Below, piece by piece: positions 1 through 11,483 of a stretch of 64,000 nucleotides of DNA. How positions within the stretch are numbered: the first letter of the stretch is position 1; each line of letters starts with the position of its first letter. The position numbers and the translations under genes were made by a program. Location: NCBI RefSeq assembly GCF_035046485.1, contig NC_085137.1, forward strand, positions 449,864,980 to 449,928,979, read 5' to 3'. Source of the stretch: Aedes albopictus (Eukaryota; Arthropoda; Insecta; Diptera; Culicidae). The notes beneath the pieces are model-generated. The model searched no databases. It saw only the letters and a list, made by a program, of their open reading frames with translations, and was not told where the DNA came from.

Positions 1-346
1 GTTAGTAGCGGAAGCGGCGAGCCTCAGACAACCAATTTGCACGTATAATGAACTTTATGATCGTGTTATACGTACTTTTATGCGGATAAGTTACATCGCA
101 TACGAAGCAGCAAAAGTGCCGCATGCATGCAAAAGTGGAGCCAATATACGTGCATTGGCAGCACAACAATAACGCCATAAGACTTGAAGTCACATCTTAT
201 GTGATGTACGGTGTGCCTTATTGTGACGTAACATAGCACATTATGCGACCTTATAATGTTCGAAAAAAAACAATTATTGTCATCTCAGTGTCGAACTAAT
301 GACCTTTGTTTAATTGAGCCCCACTTTACGTGTGTGTCCGCTAGAC
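1..346. other. No gene seen; TTATGCGA-rich sequence
   Basis: AT-rich sequence with no ORF I can support. Variants of TTATGCGA and TCGCATA recur here and on to about 1,130 on both strands, which suggests an old degenerate repeat. No family was recognised. Confidence 0.4.
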
Positions 347-533
347 CATGGTTTCCCAAACTGTGGGTCGCGACCCCCCAGGGGGGTCGCCGACCTTCAT
401 CCAGGGGGTCGCAAGGGGCAGTAAAATATTTTACTGTCATAGACAACAAATGAGGGAATTTCTATGGGGGGTCGCGAAAACTACGTCTGCTGGCAAAAGG
501 GGGTCGCGCGATCAGAAAGTTTGGGAACCTATG
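347..533. mobile_element. hAT-like MITE (187 bp) with 8 bp TSD
   Basis: Imperfect terminal inverted repeats begin CATGGTTTCCCAAACT on the left. The reverse complement of the right end begins CATAGGTTCCCAAACT. The element is flanked by identical 8 bp CGCTAGAC at 339-346 and 534-541, the TSD size expected of hAT transposases. The interior is rich in GGGGGTCGC motifs and has no transposase. Short ORFs here are by-products of the repeat. Confidence 0.75.
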
Positions 534-541
534 CGCTAGAC

Positions 542-1780
542 TATCTGGAGATAAATGCGACTATGGGTGATTTCCCGCACTGTTTCCACTACCCCTCTCT
601 GGCTACCGTCATCCATTGTTGATTATCAGAGCCACAAACAAAACTAATGAGTTTGCAACCACAACGATGATTATTCACAGTTTTGTAGTTATTTGGCACT
701 GCATGGACAGTCCAACAGCACCTCTTCCAATGTTTTTCATATCAGATCGCATTATGCCAACGTAAACGTTTCTTGCTTATGTGAGTTTTTATGCACCCTT
801 TAACGAGTTTATTTTTTCATTCATGCGATTTCATTCGTACACCAATGCGAGTTAAACTAACTGGTATAATAAGCCAAGTATCAAGAGAAGTCGTATAATC
901 ATTGCAATGTGCAATTAGGCGAATTCATTTGATACGTTGCGAGTTCGTTCGCACACTTTTCCGAATAATAAAAATATATATTTGTTGATTTGTATTCTTA
1001 TGCGACTTTTCCAGGTACATCGCAATAAGTACAAAAATAAATTATTCCTCCGCCGTACATATATGCGACAGAAGCTTAAAATGCTACTTTTTACTATGTA
1101 TTGCATGCATCCTTATGCGACTCCTGGTTGTCTGGGGTTCAACCTCTTCGCAAGAAGCGGGTAAACTAGGTAATTCTTCATGCAGAGTAGGGACAGTAAG
1201 AGGTAGCTGTGCGCGATGTGCCAGTATTGGGAACCCCATTTTCTTCCTGACTAGCATGGCGGGGGAGGTCATGGTTCATGGTTGATGAAGGCCATAAAAA
1301 TAGGGATGAGAAGATTGAGAAAAAATTTAAGTGGCTGCGCAGCCGACAGGAGAGGTGCTACCAGGCGGCGTTTGTAAGGCCGGTTGTTAACCCGGAGAGT
1401 GAAGGGCAGTAATACCTGAAAGCTTGGAAGAGTGGGCCTTAATCGACCGGCTCGTCCAAGATCGAAGGGAGCAGGGGCTTGCGATCATGTAGGAGGTCCT
1501 CAGCGACCACATATTTGGGCGGATAAGGGGGAGAACGCTTTCTGGAACTTGTGAACAGGCAGAAGAAGAAAAGAAAGAAGAATGAGGTACATGAGCTTAG
1601 GGACGCTATGCTAAGAAGAGTATAACGGCAAATGCCAAAGGCAAGAACATCCAGACAAACGGGTCTAATCACTCAGAGATTTCGAAGACGATGATGAGCA
1701 ATGCTAAGCTCACGGACTCTGAAATCGCCGTACTCGAAAAAAAAAAAACGTCGTGGTAAAGCTCGACAAAACCTGCAAAG
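542..1780. other. Gene-free stretch
   Basis: AT-rich to about 1,150, with further TTATGCGA variants. From about 1,290 to 1,720 it becomes GC-richer and may be part of the adjacent LINE relic, but I could not read a domain there. No intact gene is seen. Confidence 0.35.
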
Positions 1781-2350
1781 GCGCCGCCTACAAGTGCTCA
1801 TTGACGTGGTGAATCTTTATAGAAAACAATCGACTTCTTTCCGGCTGAAGGCATTTCAGTACTGACATTAGCCAGAGCGAAACCTAGCATGGTCAGAGTT
1901 TTTAGCCGGGTCTGACCAAGGTGGATCGTGAAAAGGCGCCCCTTTCCACGGCCCAGGCGTTGAAGTCAGCCGTCACCCGTTCTTTGCCCTGTCAGCTCAG
2001 CCGTCATAACGTTCAGTATCTGAGTGAACTGTTCCAACACCTACTCCTGGACGGGATATTCTCCCGTTGTTCATATCGCCGACCAAGTTGTCGTTATCGG
2101 TGTCGTTATACATGCTTGTTGCGTATTTCCCGGAACAAATCAAGCACTTGGGATGGTTTGCCCTGCCTTACGCCTTATGACATTCGTCCCCACATCGCCT
2201 ACAAAGCTTGCTATTGTGCCTCTCGATATCATAATTCATCGCCAGTTTATTCAAACACACACAGCTGTCCCTCACAAACCCCAGCTTCTTGTGGCCATCA
2301 GTCTTATTCAATCCTAGCCAGAATTCCAAGTTCCTGTCTTTAAACTTCAT
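1781..2350 (-). pseudogene. Degenerate R1-like non-LTR retrotransposon relic (ORF1 zinc knuckle and endonuclease)
   Basis: Read on the minus strand from 2,350 downward, a fragment with CRRCGDECHKA looks like the first CCHC knuckle of an R1/Outcast-type ORF1. It is followed after a stop by HPKCLIC. Further on, around 1,947-1,980, ADFNAWAVE matches the GDFNAWAVEWGS endonuclease motif of that group, then GFALANVSTE resembles the downstream LANxGxxPTF region. Stops and frameshifts separate these pieces, so it is dead. Clade assignment rests on these motifs only. A polyA-like run lies at 1,738-1,748. Confidence 0.55.
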
Positions 2351-3798
2351 TATTATTTTTTAGTTCCCTTGAAATCACCACTTCTTCCTCAGAAATACCA
2401 GCATGTTTATAGAGCCCTCGGTAGCTTTCCAGAATACCCCATTTTTTTTAAGTTTCTGGAGGTTTTTCTCGCCTTCTCTATGATTCATCTGCTTCTTCCC
2501 AGAATCTTCAACTTCCTACTCTACTATGAGCTTTTTGCTCGATTCGTCAGCTTTTTCCACTAACTCTTTGCTTTTTACTTGCATCTTGCTCCATGAGTCG
2601 CCAGCCTTTTCTTCAATCCCGTTTTATTTTTAGAATAGCCCTAGGTATTGCTCTCGGTATCCGAATCTTCTTAGATCCATTGTATGTATATTGAATTTAC
2701 TTACTATTTCTAAGGTTACAACGTTTTTGCTGAGATCAAACGTTCCAACTAATCAAGCTTCTTATTGAAAGCATTGTCGTCTACCTAGAGTTACAATATT
2801 TCTGGTATCCTCACGGTACAGCAATGAATATTATTCATAGAACTATGTGCATCAAATACATTATTAAAACACCTTATTTAAAAATCTAGTTTCGCTTGAC
2901 TCGAAGTGTTTTTTTTTTTTCATTCTTCCCTTATATGTTGATGTTTCACTGTGTTTCAACGTTATAATCTGTGCATTGCAAAAGCACTTGCTCTAAAGAA
3001 GGGTTTTTAGGTATAATACTTTTAGTTATACTTATTCACTATAATAATATTAATACCTAGAATAATACACTACATGTCCCTCTACTTTTTCCTAAAAACT
3101 TGCAGAAACCTGAACCTTTTCTATGCACTGGCTTGTCCCTGAAATCATTATTATCTTCTTTTTGTAATAGAATGACTGATCATTGAGTATAACACTTTCA
3201 GATGAGACTTTGGTTTATTTGAGATTGGTTGCTTGTGAAAAATAATGCAAATAATTACAAAAAAACAACTATAATCCGTCCCATAAAATGTCAAATAACT
3301 TTTTTCTCCCATGATGAATATTTTTGACCCCATAGCAACTTTTTCTTGTCTCAATTAGACCTTTCGAAAGAGATATGGGTCATTGGTGTACATTCCGGGC
3401 CCAGATTCGCCCAGTCTCCTTTGAGTTATCATTTTTGTTATGTTGGCTCTTAATTCAACCTAAATGATAACAAACTCAATTATCAAACGAATGATAACCA
3501 GGTAACAGAACTTGTTATCATTTTGATATCCGCCTTTGCTCGGGTAGTGAACCAGTACACTAAGATCACGGTATGGAAATTTTGCTTAGAGGGTGTCCCC
3601 AATCAAATTGCATCACGGTAAATAGTGTATAACTTTTGATTGATTTTTTGATGATCTTCTAACCAGCAACAGAGTAGATGATGCCATAATTTTTTTTATC
3701 GAAATCGGTTATGTTTTGGCGGAAATATTTCCGACGTGAGAATATATTCTATTGGGAATCGTGTCCACTCATTCTGCAAATGGTTTAAGCTATTACTT
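2351..3798. other. Gene-free AT-rich stretch
   Basis: No ORF of coding character. Around 3,420-3,530, GATAAC/GTTATC motifs are repeated in both orientations (for example TGATAACAAACTC and GTTATCATT), possibly a small MITE whose ends I could not define. Confidence 0.35.
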
Positions 3799-5901
3799 CC
3801 CAAGTAACACAGAAAACATCTTTAGATATAAAAACATCAAAAGATGCTCCATAAACGTATTATAAGAGCATTAGAAAACATCAAGTGTTATTTTTAAGTT
3901 CATTTTTTGTTGCGTGCTGACTAATAGCAAAAGAATATCTTTGGTTGTATAACATGAAAAAATACGTATAAAATTCTTATATGCAACACCTATCACCGTC
4001 CGATGTTGACAGCAATAACTGTTTACTACTTAATTCGTAGTTTATGAACTATACTGCGGTCATCCTGCGGGTACTCAGTTTCATCCGCCAAGGCTATCGC
4101 AAGTGATGCGGGGGAAAACCTGCCTACGGCAAAAATCAGCAGTGAACCAACTTAATCAGCTAGATATAAAATAAAAAATATCTTAAGCTGGACAGGGACC
4201 AGTTTAGTTTCAATAAGGTCGACAGCTCGATACAGCGCTGAGTTCCCATAAGGAAACTAACATTCCCCTCGCCAAATTCTTCTGAGCAGCCGCAATTATC
4301 GTCCCTGTGCAAACAGGGTCAACATTCACTGAGAAGTATCCAGCCAGAGCACTTGGCGTTACGGTCCATTAGTAAGCCAAATCAGCAGCCGGAACACGGT
4401 CGACATATTCGTCAACAATTACCAGCAAGATTCTGTTTTGGTTTCATATGTTGCATTTCATAGCTGCTGCAAAGTACTCCACACTCAGGAACCATCCAAT
4501 TACTGGTTGTCTTCCCCGTCATAAACTAGTCGGCTATCGCCGTTTTCTGTAAACTATGCACATGAAATTTTACCTATCTATCTACAACTATGAGCCTCAA
4601 TCAGCATAATAAATCACCATTACTATTGATTTTGTTTTGACACTGACAGATCAACCAACTAGCTATAATATAGTTATTTTGGCGTTGTAGTGATTATCAC
4701 AAAACAAACAAATAAGTACGCATGTTAAAAAGCTGTTATTTAAATGTATTATAAATGTATTGGCAAGCTCGTGTTATATAATAGCTCGCGAAATGTAATT
4801 TTGATGAAATTTTAACTTCTTCTAAATCAAAACAAAATATTTGTACTTTCTGTCCCTCTTTATTCTATAGGAAAAATGGTTCGAATTACAGTGCCAAATG
4901 AAAATACGAGTACGGTAATAAAAGTATGCAACGAAATGACATTATAAAATACTCCTTGATTTGCTCATCGTCGTTAAAGAAGCTGCCTTAAAGTTTAATA
5001 ATATTCTATTATGAGCCATAGTTAGTCTATAACGGTTCAAGGGTCCAATTTAATATATGAACCAAAATTACAATTGCATCCAAAATACTTTGAACAGCAC
5101 TGTAAGCTACATGAGCAATCTGCCATATTGCTTTTTCCGTGCCCATCAAAAATAACCAACAAAACAGCATCAAAAGGCTGATTTATGCTACATTTTTTAA
5201 TTCAAATCAATGGCGCATAAATTATTAATGACTGAAACTGTAAGTTTCACCACAAATTTTAAAGCGCAAGTTGAGCAATCCTCTAGCATCACGGAACATG
5301 TCCCATTTTATTATTCGATCTTCACATATTTAGTTATCATCAGTTCCACTTATTGAAAATCTGTTTTCATGTTGAAGAATCTCATTTCATGTGTTCAGAA
5401 AAAATAAATGATTTCTCTATTTTTCATTTTCCATGTTTTTTTCTGGAACTAGCCACGCTTTGAGTACAGTCGGGTCTCTTAAGGGACTGGTCATATATAT
5501 GCAATCTTCAAGTTATATAACTTTCAAATGGCATTATTAAGAAAATTAAAATAATCAGCACTATAAACGTTTTTTACATACCTCTATTACCTGGAAATAG
5601 CTTAATTTCAACCTTTAATTGTGATTGTGTTATATGTGTTATTTGCAAGTTTTCTAATTGATATATCACTCGATTCAAACTTATCAATATTGGAGAGTTG
5701 CTTCAAACGTACCTTTGGAGTTATATAAATGTATTTGAGTACATCTTAAATAACCTGTAAGATGTTTTATAAGCCGCCATTTTTTGCGCTGTTTAGCTTA
5801 TATAAGTGTTTGATTTAGAGTTAATAATGCAGGAAATGAACAGGGGACTATGTATGAATCGTGAATTTTAAACTATTATAATACTAGTTGTGTTACTTGG
5901 G
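3799..5901. mobile_element. Putative 2.1 kb non-coding TIR element, CCCAAGTAAC family
   Basis: Starts CCCAAGTAACACA and ends with its exact inverse TGTGTTACTTGGG, a 13 bp TIR also seen on other elements in this window. No clear TSD: the flanks TTACTT and TTTACT only partly agree. The interior is AT-rich, without transposase or other coding sequence, and may contain nested insertions. Confidence 0.4.
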
Positions 5902-6560
5902 TTTACTGTTGGTGTGCAAAACATCTAAAAATTTGACTATGAGTTTTCAACGTATTCAATATTACGAGTAAAATTTTCATCAAAATCGGATGAGTCATTA
6001 TTTTTATGGAATTCAACACTCAAACCGCTTCAGAGTAAATTGCAGGCACTATTTAACAGTTGACAGATCCGTTTGCACTATTTTGACAATAGAACTGTCA
6101 ATACTGCTGTGATTCATAATAAAACTTGACAGTTTCAACCTAGGTAACAAACACATTGTTAAACAAAATTTGAGCCGTTTTGGCTTAACACTTTCAAATT
6201 TAGAAAACTACAATAAAAATAAATCATTTTTGCATACGGCGACTTTTGGCTACATTTACGACCACATCTTTGATCTGTTTGACCAAATCTATAGAAAGTT
6301 TTAAAACAATATTTCTACATAAATACGCCACCTACAGAGAAAAACTCATTGTAATCGGTTTAGTATTTCTGATTCAAGAATTACATAAATATAGAACATT
6401 TGTTTTTTTTTTTAATTCTTTGTTTGTTCAGGATTCCTACAATATAAATTTCTTGCGTCGGAGATATCTCCGATTACCGATTCAGATGAAATTTTGACGG
6501 GATACACATAATAAACTGTTGCTGGTTGAGAAATTGGTAAATTTTGATGAATGTAATCAA
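5902..6560. other. Gene-free stretch
   Basis: AT-rich, only random short ORFs, no motif recognised. Confidence 0.3.
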
Positions 6561-6832
6561 ACGGGGGCGTTACTGGGCGTCTTTGTGGGTTTTCAGAGAT
6601 ATTGTACGGAGTCGCAGGTGGATTATGGTGGTTTCAGGGGCGTTATAGTGTGTCTATGGGAGCTTCAGGGAGTTTTAGGATGTTTCAGGGATGATTCATA
6701 AAGTTTTGGGAAAGATTTAAGGGTATTTCAAAGGATCAAGAAAAGTTTCGGGGGGTGGTGGTCAGAGGGATTTGGGTGCATTCAGAGGAGTTTCAGGAGC
6801 GGCCCTGGAGTGGTGAGTATCGCGAGAGAATT
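6561..6832 (+). repeat. Degenerate array of GTTTCAGGGG-type units
   Basis: About 270 bp of imperfect repeats built on GTTTCAGGG(G/A) and GTTTTAGG, spaced about 15-30 bp. The complementary form is found at 54,540-55,060. A short related piece with CAGGAGCGGCCCT occurs both here (near 6,796) and near 9,570. The open frames through it are by-products of the repeat. Confidence 0.5.
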
Positions 6833-6934
6833 TTTGTAGGGGTGTCGATTTTCACGGGATGGTGAAGGAACATTAATTAAAAACCGGGATCAGTACCGCA
6901 TGAGAATGTTCGTGTCGGATTCGTTTTCACTGTT

Positions 6935-7092
6935 CTTTTTTATCTAACGAGATTTTTAGCCCTGGGCTAGTTCATTCATCTCGAGACCCACGGTTTACTT
7001 CCCTTCCGAAGGAAGAACTCACACTTTGTCGGGAGTGGGATTCGATCCCAGGTCCTCGGCGTGATAGTCAGTTGTTAGACCACAGTGGTGGA
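6935..7092 (-). mobile_element. tRNA-derived SINE copy
   Basis: Reverse-strand tRNA-like head with a B box GGGATCGAATCCC, followed by a body ending in GATTTTTAGCCC and the terminal ATC(T)AACGAGA region. It is clearly the same family as the + strand copy at 23,876-24,054. That copy has the A-box region TGTGATGGTTAGAACACTT. This copy has a degraded A box. No TSD established. Confidence 0.6.
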
Positions 7093-7389
7093 GAACAAAC
7101 GTTTTGTATCTGATGATGGCTGAATGAAGTAGGCCGAAACGTTATGCCAAAACGATTTGGATAGTCTTTTTTCACCGAAAAAAATCAACAAATCTCGAAA
7201 CATAAAATTCAACGGTGACGAAAAAACCCCACAAAGTGATAGTCAAGTGTTCTAAGCATCACACCAGGTCCGCTCCACCATTTTCACTGTTAACGAAGCA
7301 CTATTGCAATTAATATTGATCATTTGTTGCCTTATGTAACACTGCCCCTACCATTGTGTGAGGTGATCATTATAACAAAATAAGGCCAT

Positions 7390-7528
7390 TAGTACACAGG
7401 GTCAAATTTATGACAAGGAAAGAACTCAACAAACAATATCAGTTTGACACCTATGAAAATTCGATGGAGTCAAACAAGATGTTTGAGCATTAGTTTCTTT
7501 TTGGACAAATATTTGACCCTGTATACTA
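7390..7528. mobile_element. 139 bp MITE
   Basis: Left end TAGTACACAGGGTCAAAT and right end ATTTGACCCTGTATACTA form an imperfect 18 bp TIR around a non-coding interior. TSD not resolved. Confidence 0.55.
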
Positions 7529-7697
7529 ACAGCCCAAATCATAATCCTGACAAATACCGGGACTCGTATTTAAATTGGACTAGCGGATCATATCACCCAG
7601 AGATTAGTGTAACAAAGAGAAATAAACAATACACCTCTCACGCTGTTTGTTTCAACAGGAGTGTGTCTTTTATATGTGGATCGTATGCGCGCAAGTA

Positions 7698-7810
7698 TAG
7701 GGCACTGCATTGTTTTGATTTTGTATGGGATTTTGATGTTTCTTGGCCTTGTTGTTTACAAAATTTCTGTAAGAGTGAAAGAGAAAGAGAGAATTTCATG
7801 CAGTGCCCTA
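7698..7810 (+). mobile_element. 113 bp TAGGGCACTGCA MITE, solo copy
   Basis: Starts TAGGGCACTGCA and ends with the exact inverse TGCAGTGCCCTA. The internal order is the same as in the copies at 48,722 and 48,835, including TTGGCCTTGTTGTTTACA. It is preceded by TA. It overlaps a short ORF that is not a gene. Same family as the copies at 35,781 and 48,609-48,947 and the tips of the large foldback. Confidence 0.8.
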
Positions 7811-8116
7811 AGGTGCAAGGTTTTTATACATTGTAAGGTTGAGCATGACGTTTAGTTTGTGGAGAAAAGCAGAGGAAGCGAAATTTCAAAGGAATTTGAG
7901 GAGGCGGGGGATTTGTTTTCAGAATTTCTCACAGTGAAAAAATAATGGCCGCTCAGCAAGTTTTGACATCTAAGACTACCTTAGAATATGTAAATACCTT
8001 GCTATGGTGGGTAGAAATAAATCTCTTAGCCTCCTGAGCACTAGACCACCAACAGTGTGGTGGGAGCGCTTTAAAATTCTCTCTGGTGAATGTATAAAAA
8101 ATCACTTCAGAACTAC

Positions 8117-8935
8117 AGACACTATAGATACCATAGACTCGCGGAGTCCTGGTAGAGTAATACGATTTCAGTGTGTTTTACCGTGACTTTAGAGTGTACC
8201 GAGCGAATATGATGTCACGCAATCCATTGTCGCTATTCAAATCGTGACGTCATGCCAAGGGGCTAGTCGCTTGGAACATTGTGCCAAGAGGTGCCAAGCA
8301 CACCGTCTTATACGCTGTGTGGCACACCGAGGCACCTGAAACACAATTTTGACACTTGAGTTTGGGTGAAAAAACTAGGCAACCATGTGCATTTGACCTG
8401 CAAAATGAAAACAAACAGTTGGTTGTCTTGGTAGTTGCCAAGCAAAATCTGAATCATCAAGCAGTGGCACTTCGGGGCACACTGAGGCACAATTGGTCGG
8501 CGTTCAATCAGACCGGACCATCTGTTTTTCAATGATTTTGGGAAAATATCTTGCAAGCACTTGGGATATCAAATTGAGTGCATTATTTTCTGAAAATCTG
8601 TAGTTCTTTCATGTAATGACCCATCTGCATCAAAGAAACGTCAAAAAGTTCAGAGGTATCGAATTCCTTCGCTTACTTTTAGCTGCTAAAAAAATTGCGT
8701 AGTCCACTCTGACTTAACGCCGACCAATTGAATACCCGTTGGCACACTGAAAATAATTGGCACAAGTAAAGATGTGCTCAGCGACTACACGAACTGACAG
8801 TTCGTTTGGCTACACTGCCCCCACTCGCATAACTGTCCCATATGCATAGGAATCCCAGCAAAGATGGGACTGTTATGCGAGTGGGGGCAGTACAGTTGTC
8901 TTCGTCTCCGCAAGTCTATGGAATCTATAGTGTCT
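8117..8935. mobile_element. About 820 bp TIR element with internal 24 bp hairpin
   Basis: A 30 bp inverted repeat with two mismatches bounds the stretch: AGACACTATAGATACCATAG at 8,117 and its complement ending at 8,935. Inside, the right third holds a second inverted repeat, CCCCACTCGCATAACTGTCC near 8,818 against its inverse near 8,886. Its interior also repeats GGCACxxxGAGGCAC motifs. No transposase; TSD not resolved. Confidence 0.55.
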
Positions 8936-9985
8936 ATACTTAGAACGCGCTACAGTGGGGTTTTTGTGCCAGGGTGTACACTGCGGTGAAACACCGGAGA
9001 GTTCTCGCGCCAGTGACACCATGGCGCGGATTCGGTGACTGCTGGGTGAAAACACGGCAGAGCGCGTGAGAGCGATGCGCGCGAAAGAGTGAGTCACACT
9101 CGATCCAAAGCGAACAATCAAGAGCGCACACTAGCGCTTGGTCTACCCACCACCCAAAACAAGAGGAACTGGCTTTTTGGTGCGGTGAAAATGTTTAAAT
9201 CCTCAGTGTGGTCGATAAACTGACACCACAGTGAATCGCTACGGTGAAAAGCCATCTCTGATATCACCTACCAAAGATGTGTCCTAGATTCACGCCTTAC
9301 TCTGCCGTACTAACAAACACTCCTTCTCGCGACAAATGTGGAGATGCTATGGATTTTACGGTTTCTAATAGCAACGGTTGCTGAACTAACATTCCTTCCC
9401 TTTATTGACTTTTAACTTTTGACGCCATTATTGACTAAATGTGTGCATTGATAATTGATAGCTACTGCCAAGCCCTATATTCATTGGTTCTCTGTGCAAC
9501 TTCGATTATTTTGGTCAATAACAGAGTGGCAACTACGATGTGTACTCTGCTTGCTTGCTATTTTGTTTCAGGAGCGGCCCTAGATCCTCCTGAAATGCTC
9601 CATTGAACCCCTTAAAATGCCCTTGAGAAAAGGATTTGAACCTCCAAAAACAAATTTGAAACTTATTTGAACGGGACAAATTACTTGATACAATGATTTC
9701 ATCTAGAATTTGATCATCGTCAGTAGGCATACCATAAGAAATTTTGATAGGATAAAAATTATTCAATTATTCTAATAATTATTTTACAAGAGTTTTCTAT
9801 CAGGATTTTTCTTAGAGATTTCTCCTTCAATTGCTTACTAGAGGTTCTTCAGAGTGAAATCCAAAATATTAAAATTTCTCTTGTTTCATGATATCTACAG
9901 AATACATACTCTGACAATAGCCCTCAGTCTTGGGAGCTTCATATATCGGATTGAGTATTATACGCGGGCAATGCTTGAATCTCAG
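8936..9985. other. Gene-free stretch
   Basis: 8,940-9,260 is unusually GC-rich for this window (many GCGC and CGGTGAAAA motifs, the latter repeated at least three times) but no ORF has coding character that I can support. The rest is AT-rich. A short piece of GTTTCAGGGG-type repeat lies near 9,567-9,640. Confidence 0.35.
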
Positions 9986-9987
9986 CA

Positions 9988-10195
9988 GTGTTGTATAAGG
10001 ACTTCCACAGTCATTAACTGAATGCTTCCTCTGCCAATGACTATTTTGCATGTGTATATCGTACGACAGGTATAATTTAAGAAAGTTCCAACGAAAAGTT
10101 CCTTGACCTTTTTAGGAATCGAACCCATCACCCTCAGCATGGTCGTGCTGAATACACATTACACATGCGCTTAACGCATCGGTTAAGTTGGCAAA
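9988..10195 (-). mobile_element. Degenerate tRNA-derived SINE (Feilai-like)
   Basis: Reverse complement shows a B box GGGTTCGATTCC and a body ending with AATGACTGTGGAAGTCC, closely parallel to the better copy at 25,145-25,372. The tRNA head is decayed. The Feilai name is from memory of Aedes SINEs. Confidence 0.5.
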
Positions 10196-10280
10196 CTTAC
10201 ACTCATCGATTTTCTCATGCGGGGTCAACTTGATCAACTAGACTACATCATAAACACAGATGAACACTTATCCCCCTCAA

Positions 10281-11483
10281 TGCACAGTGTTTTATTTCGC
10301 CGATTTCGCGATCAAAATTGAATATCTTCAAAACTAATGATTTTAGGTACATGTTGTCTTCGGAGAAGTTTTTTGATGAAAAAGGGCGCATATTTTGCAA
10401 AAATTAGTTTGATGATTAATCCACCTAAAAGTGAGTTAGAAAATTTATTTTTTCTAAACTCACTTTTAGAGCCAAGGTGTCTTGGGCAAAGTTGTAGAGA
10501 ATCAAAATACAAAAAACTTTGCCAAAGACACCAATGTCCTATGTCTTCAAAATTTTGAGATACAAAGAATTTAGTATAAAACCCCCTTAAAACCTGTTTT
10601 TTCAGTATAACTCTTGACTGGTATTTTATTAATTTTTCAAACCTTCTACAAAGTTATCGCAAATGACAAAATACATGTTTTTGTAGAAGGAATCAAGATT
10701 CTATCTCTTATAGGAAAAAAGTTATTACAGATTTACGCGTTGCAACGTATTCAGTTGAGTATAGAATATCATTGACTATTATTTGACAAAGGTTGAGGGA
10801 AATGGAAAAAAATTTAAGCTGAAAAATGAAAAATATCAGACATTTGTTTAGTTTAAAAAGGCTGTGTTTCCTGAAGTGTACAAAAGTTATTACCGTTACG
10901 TGATAGTAAAAACATAGCAGAATCAGCTGTCAAAATTTCAGCTGCGTAATTTTGCGTAGAATGGAGATTTTTAAGGTTAAAGTTGATCTAAACTAAGAAG
11001 AAATCAGTAATAACTTTTTTCCTATAAGAGATAGAATCTTGATTCCTTCTATAAAAACATGTATTTTGTCATTTGTAATAACTTTGTAGATGGTTTGAAA
11101 AATTAATAAAATACCAGTCAAGAGTTATACTGAAAAAACTGGTTTTAAGGGGTTTTTATACTAAATTCTTTGTATCTCAAAATTTTGAAGACATAGGACA
11201 TTGGTGTCTTTGGCAAAGTTTTTTGTATTTTGATTCTCTACAACTTTAATAAACATCTCAACATCTCTACAACTTTGCCGAAGACACCTTGGCTCTAAAA
11301 GTGAGTTTAGAAAAAATAAATTTTCTAACTCACTTTTAGGTGGATTAATCATCAAACTGATTTTGGCAAAATATGCGCCCTTTTTCATCAAAAAACTTCT
11401 CCGAAGACAACATGTACCTAAAATCATTAGTTTTGAAGATATTCAATTTTGATCGCGAAATCGGCGAAATAAAACACTGTGCA
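10281..11483. mobile_element. 1.2 kb foldback element
   Basis: Two long inverted arms, about 453 bp (10,281-10,733) and 478 bp (11,006-11,483), flank a 270 bp loop. The outer tips are TGCACAGTGTTTTATTTCGC and its inverse. The right arm carries an extra segment of about 30 bp containing a duplicated CTCTACAACTTT. The same 50-residue open frame appears on + at 10,337 and on - at 11,427 because the arms are mirror copies; it is not a gene. No transposase and no clear TSD. Confidence 0.8.
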
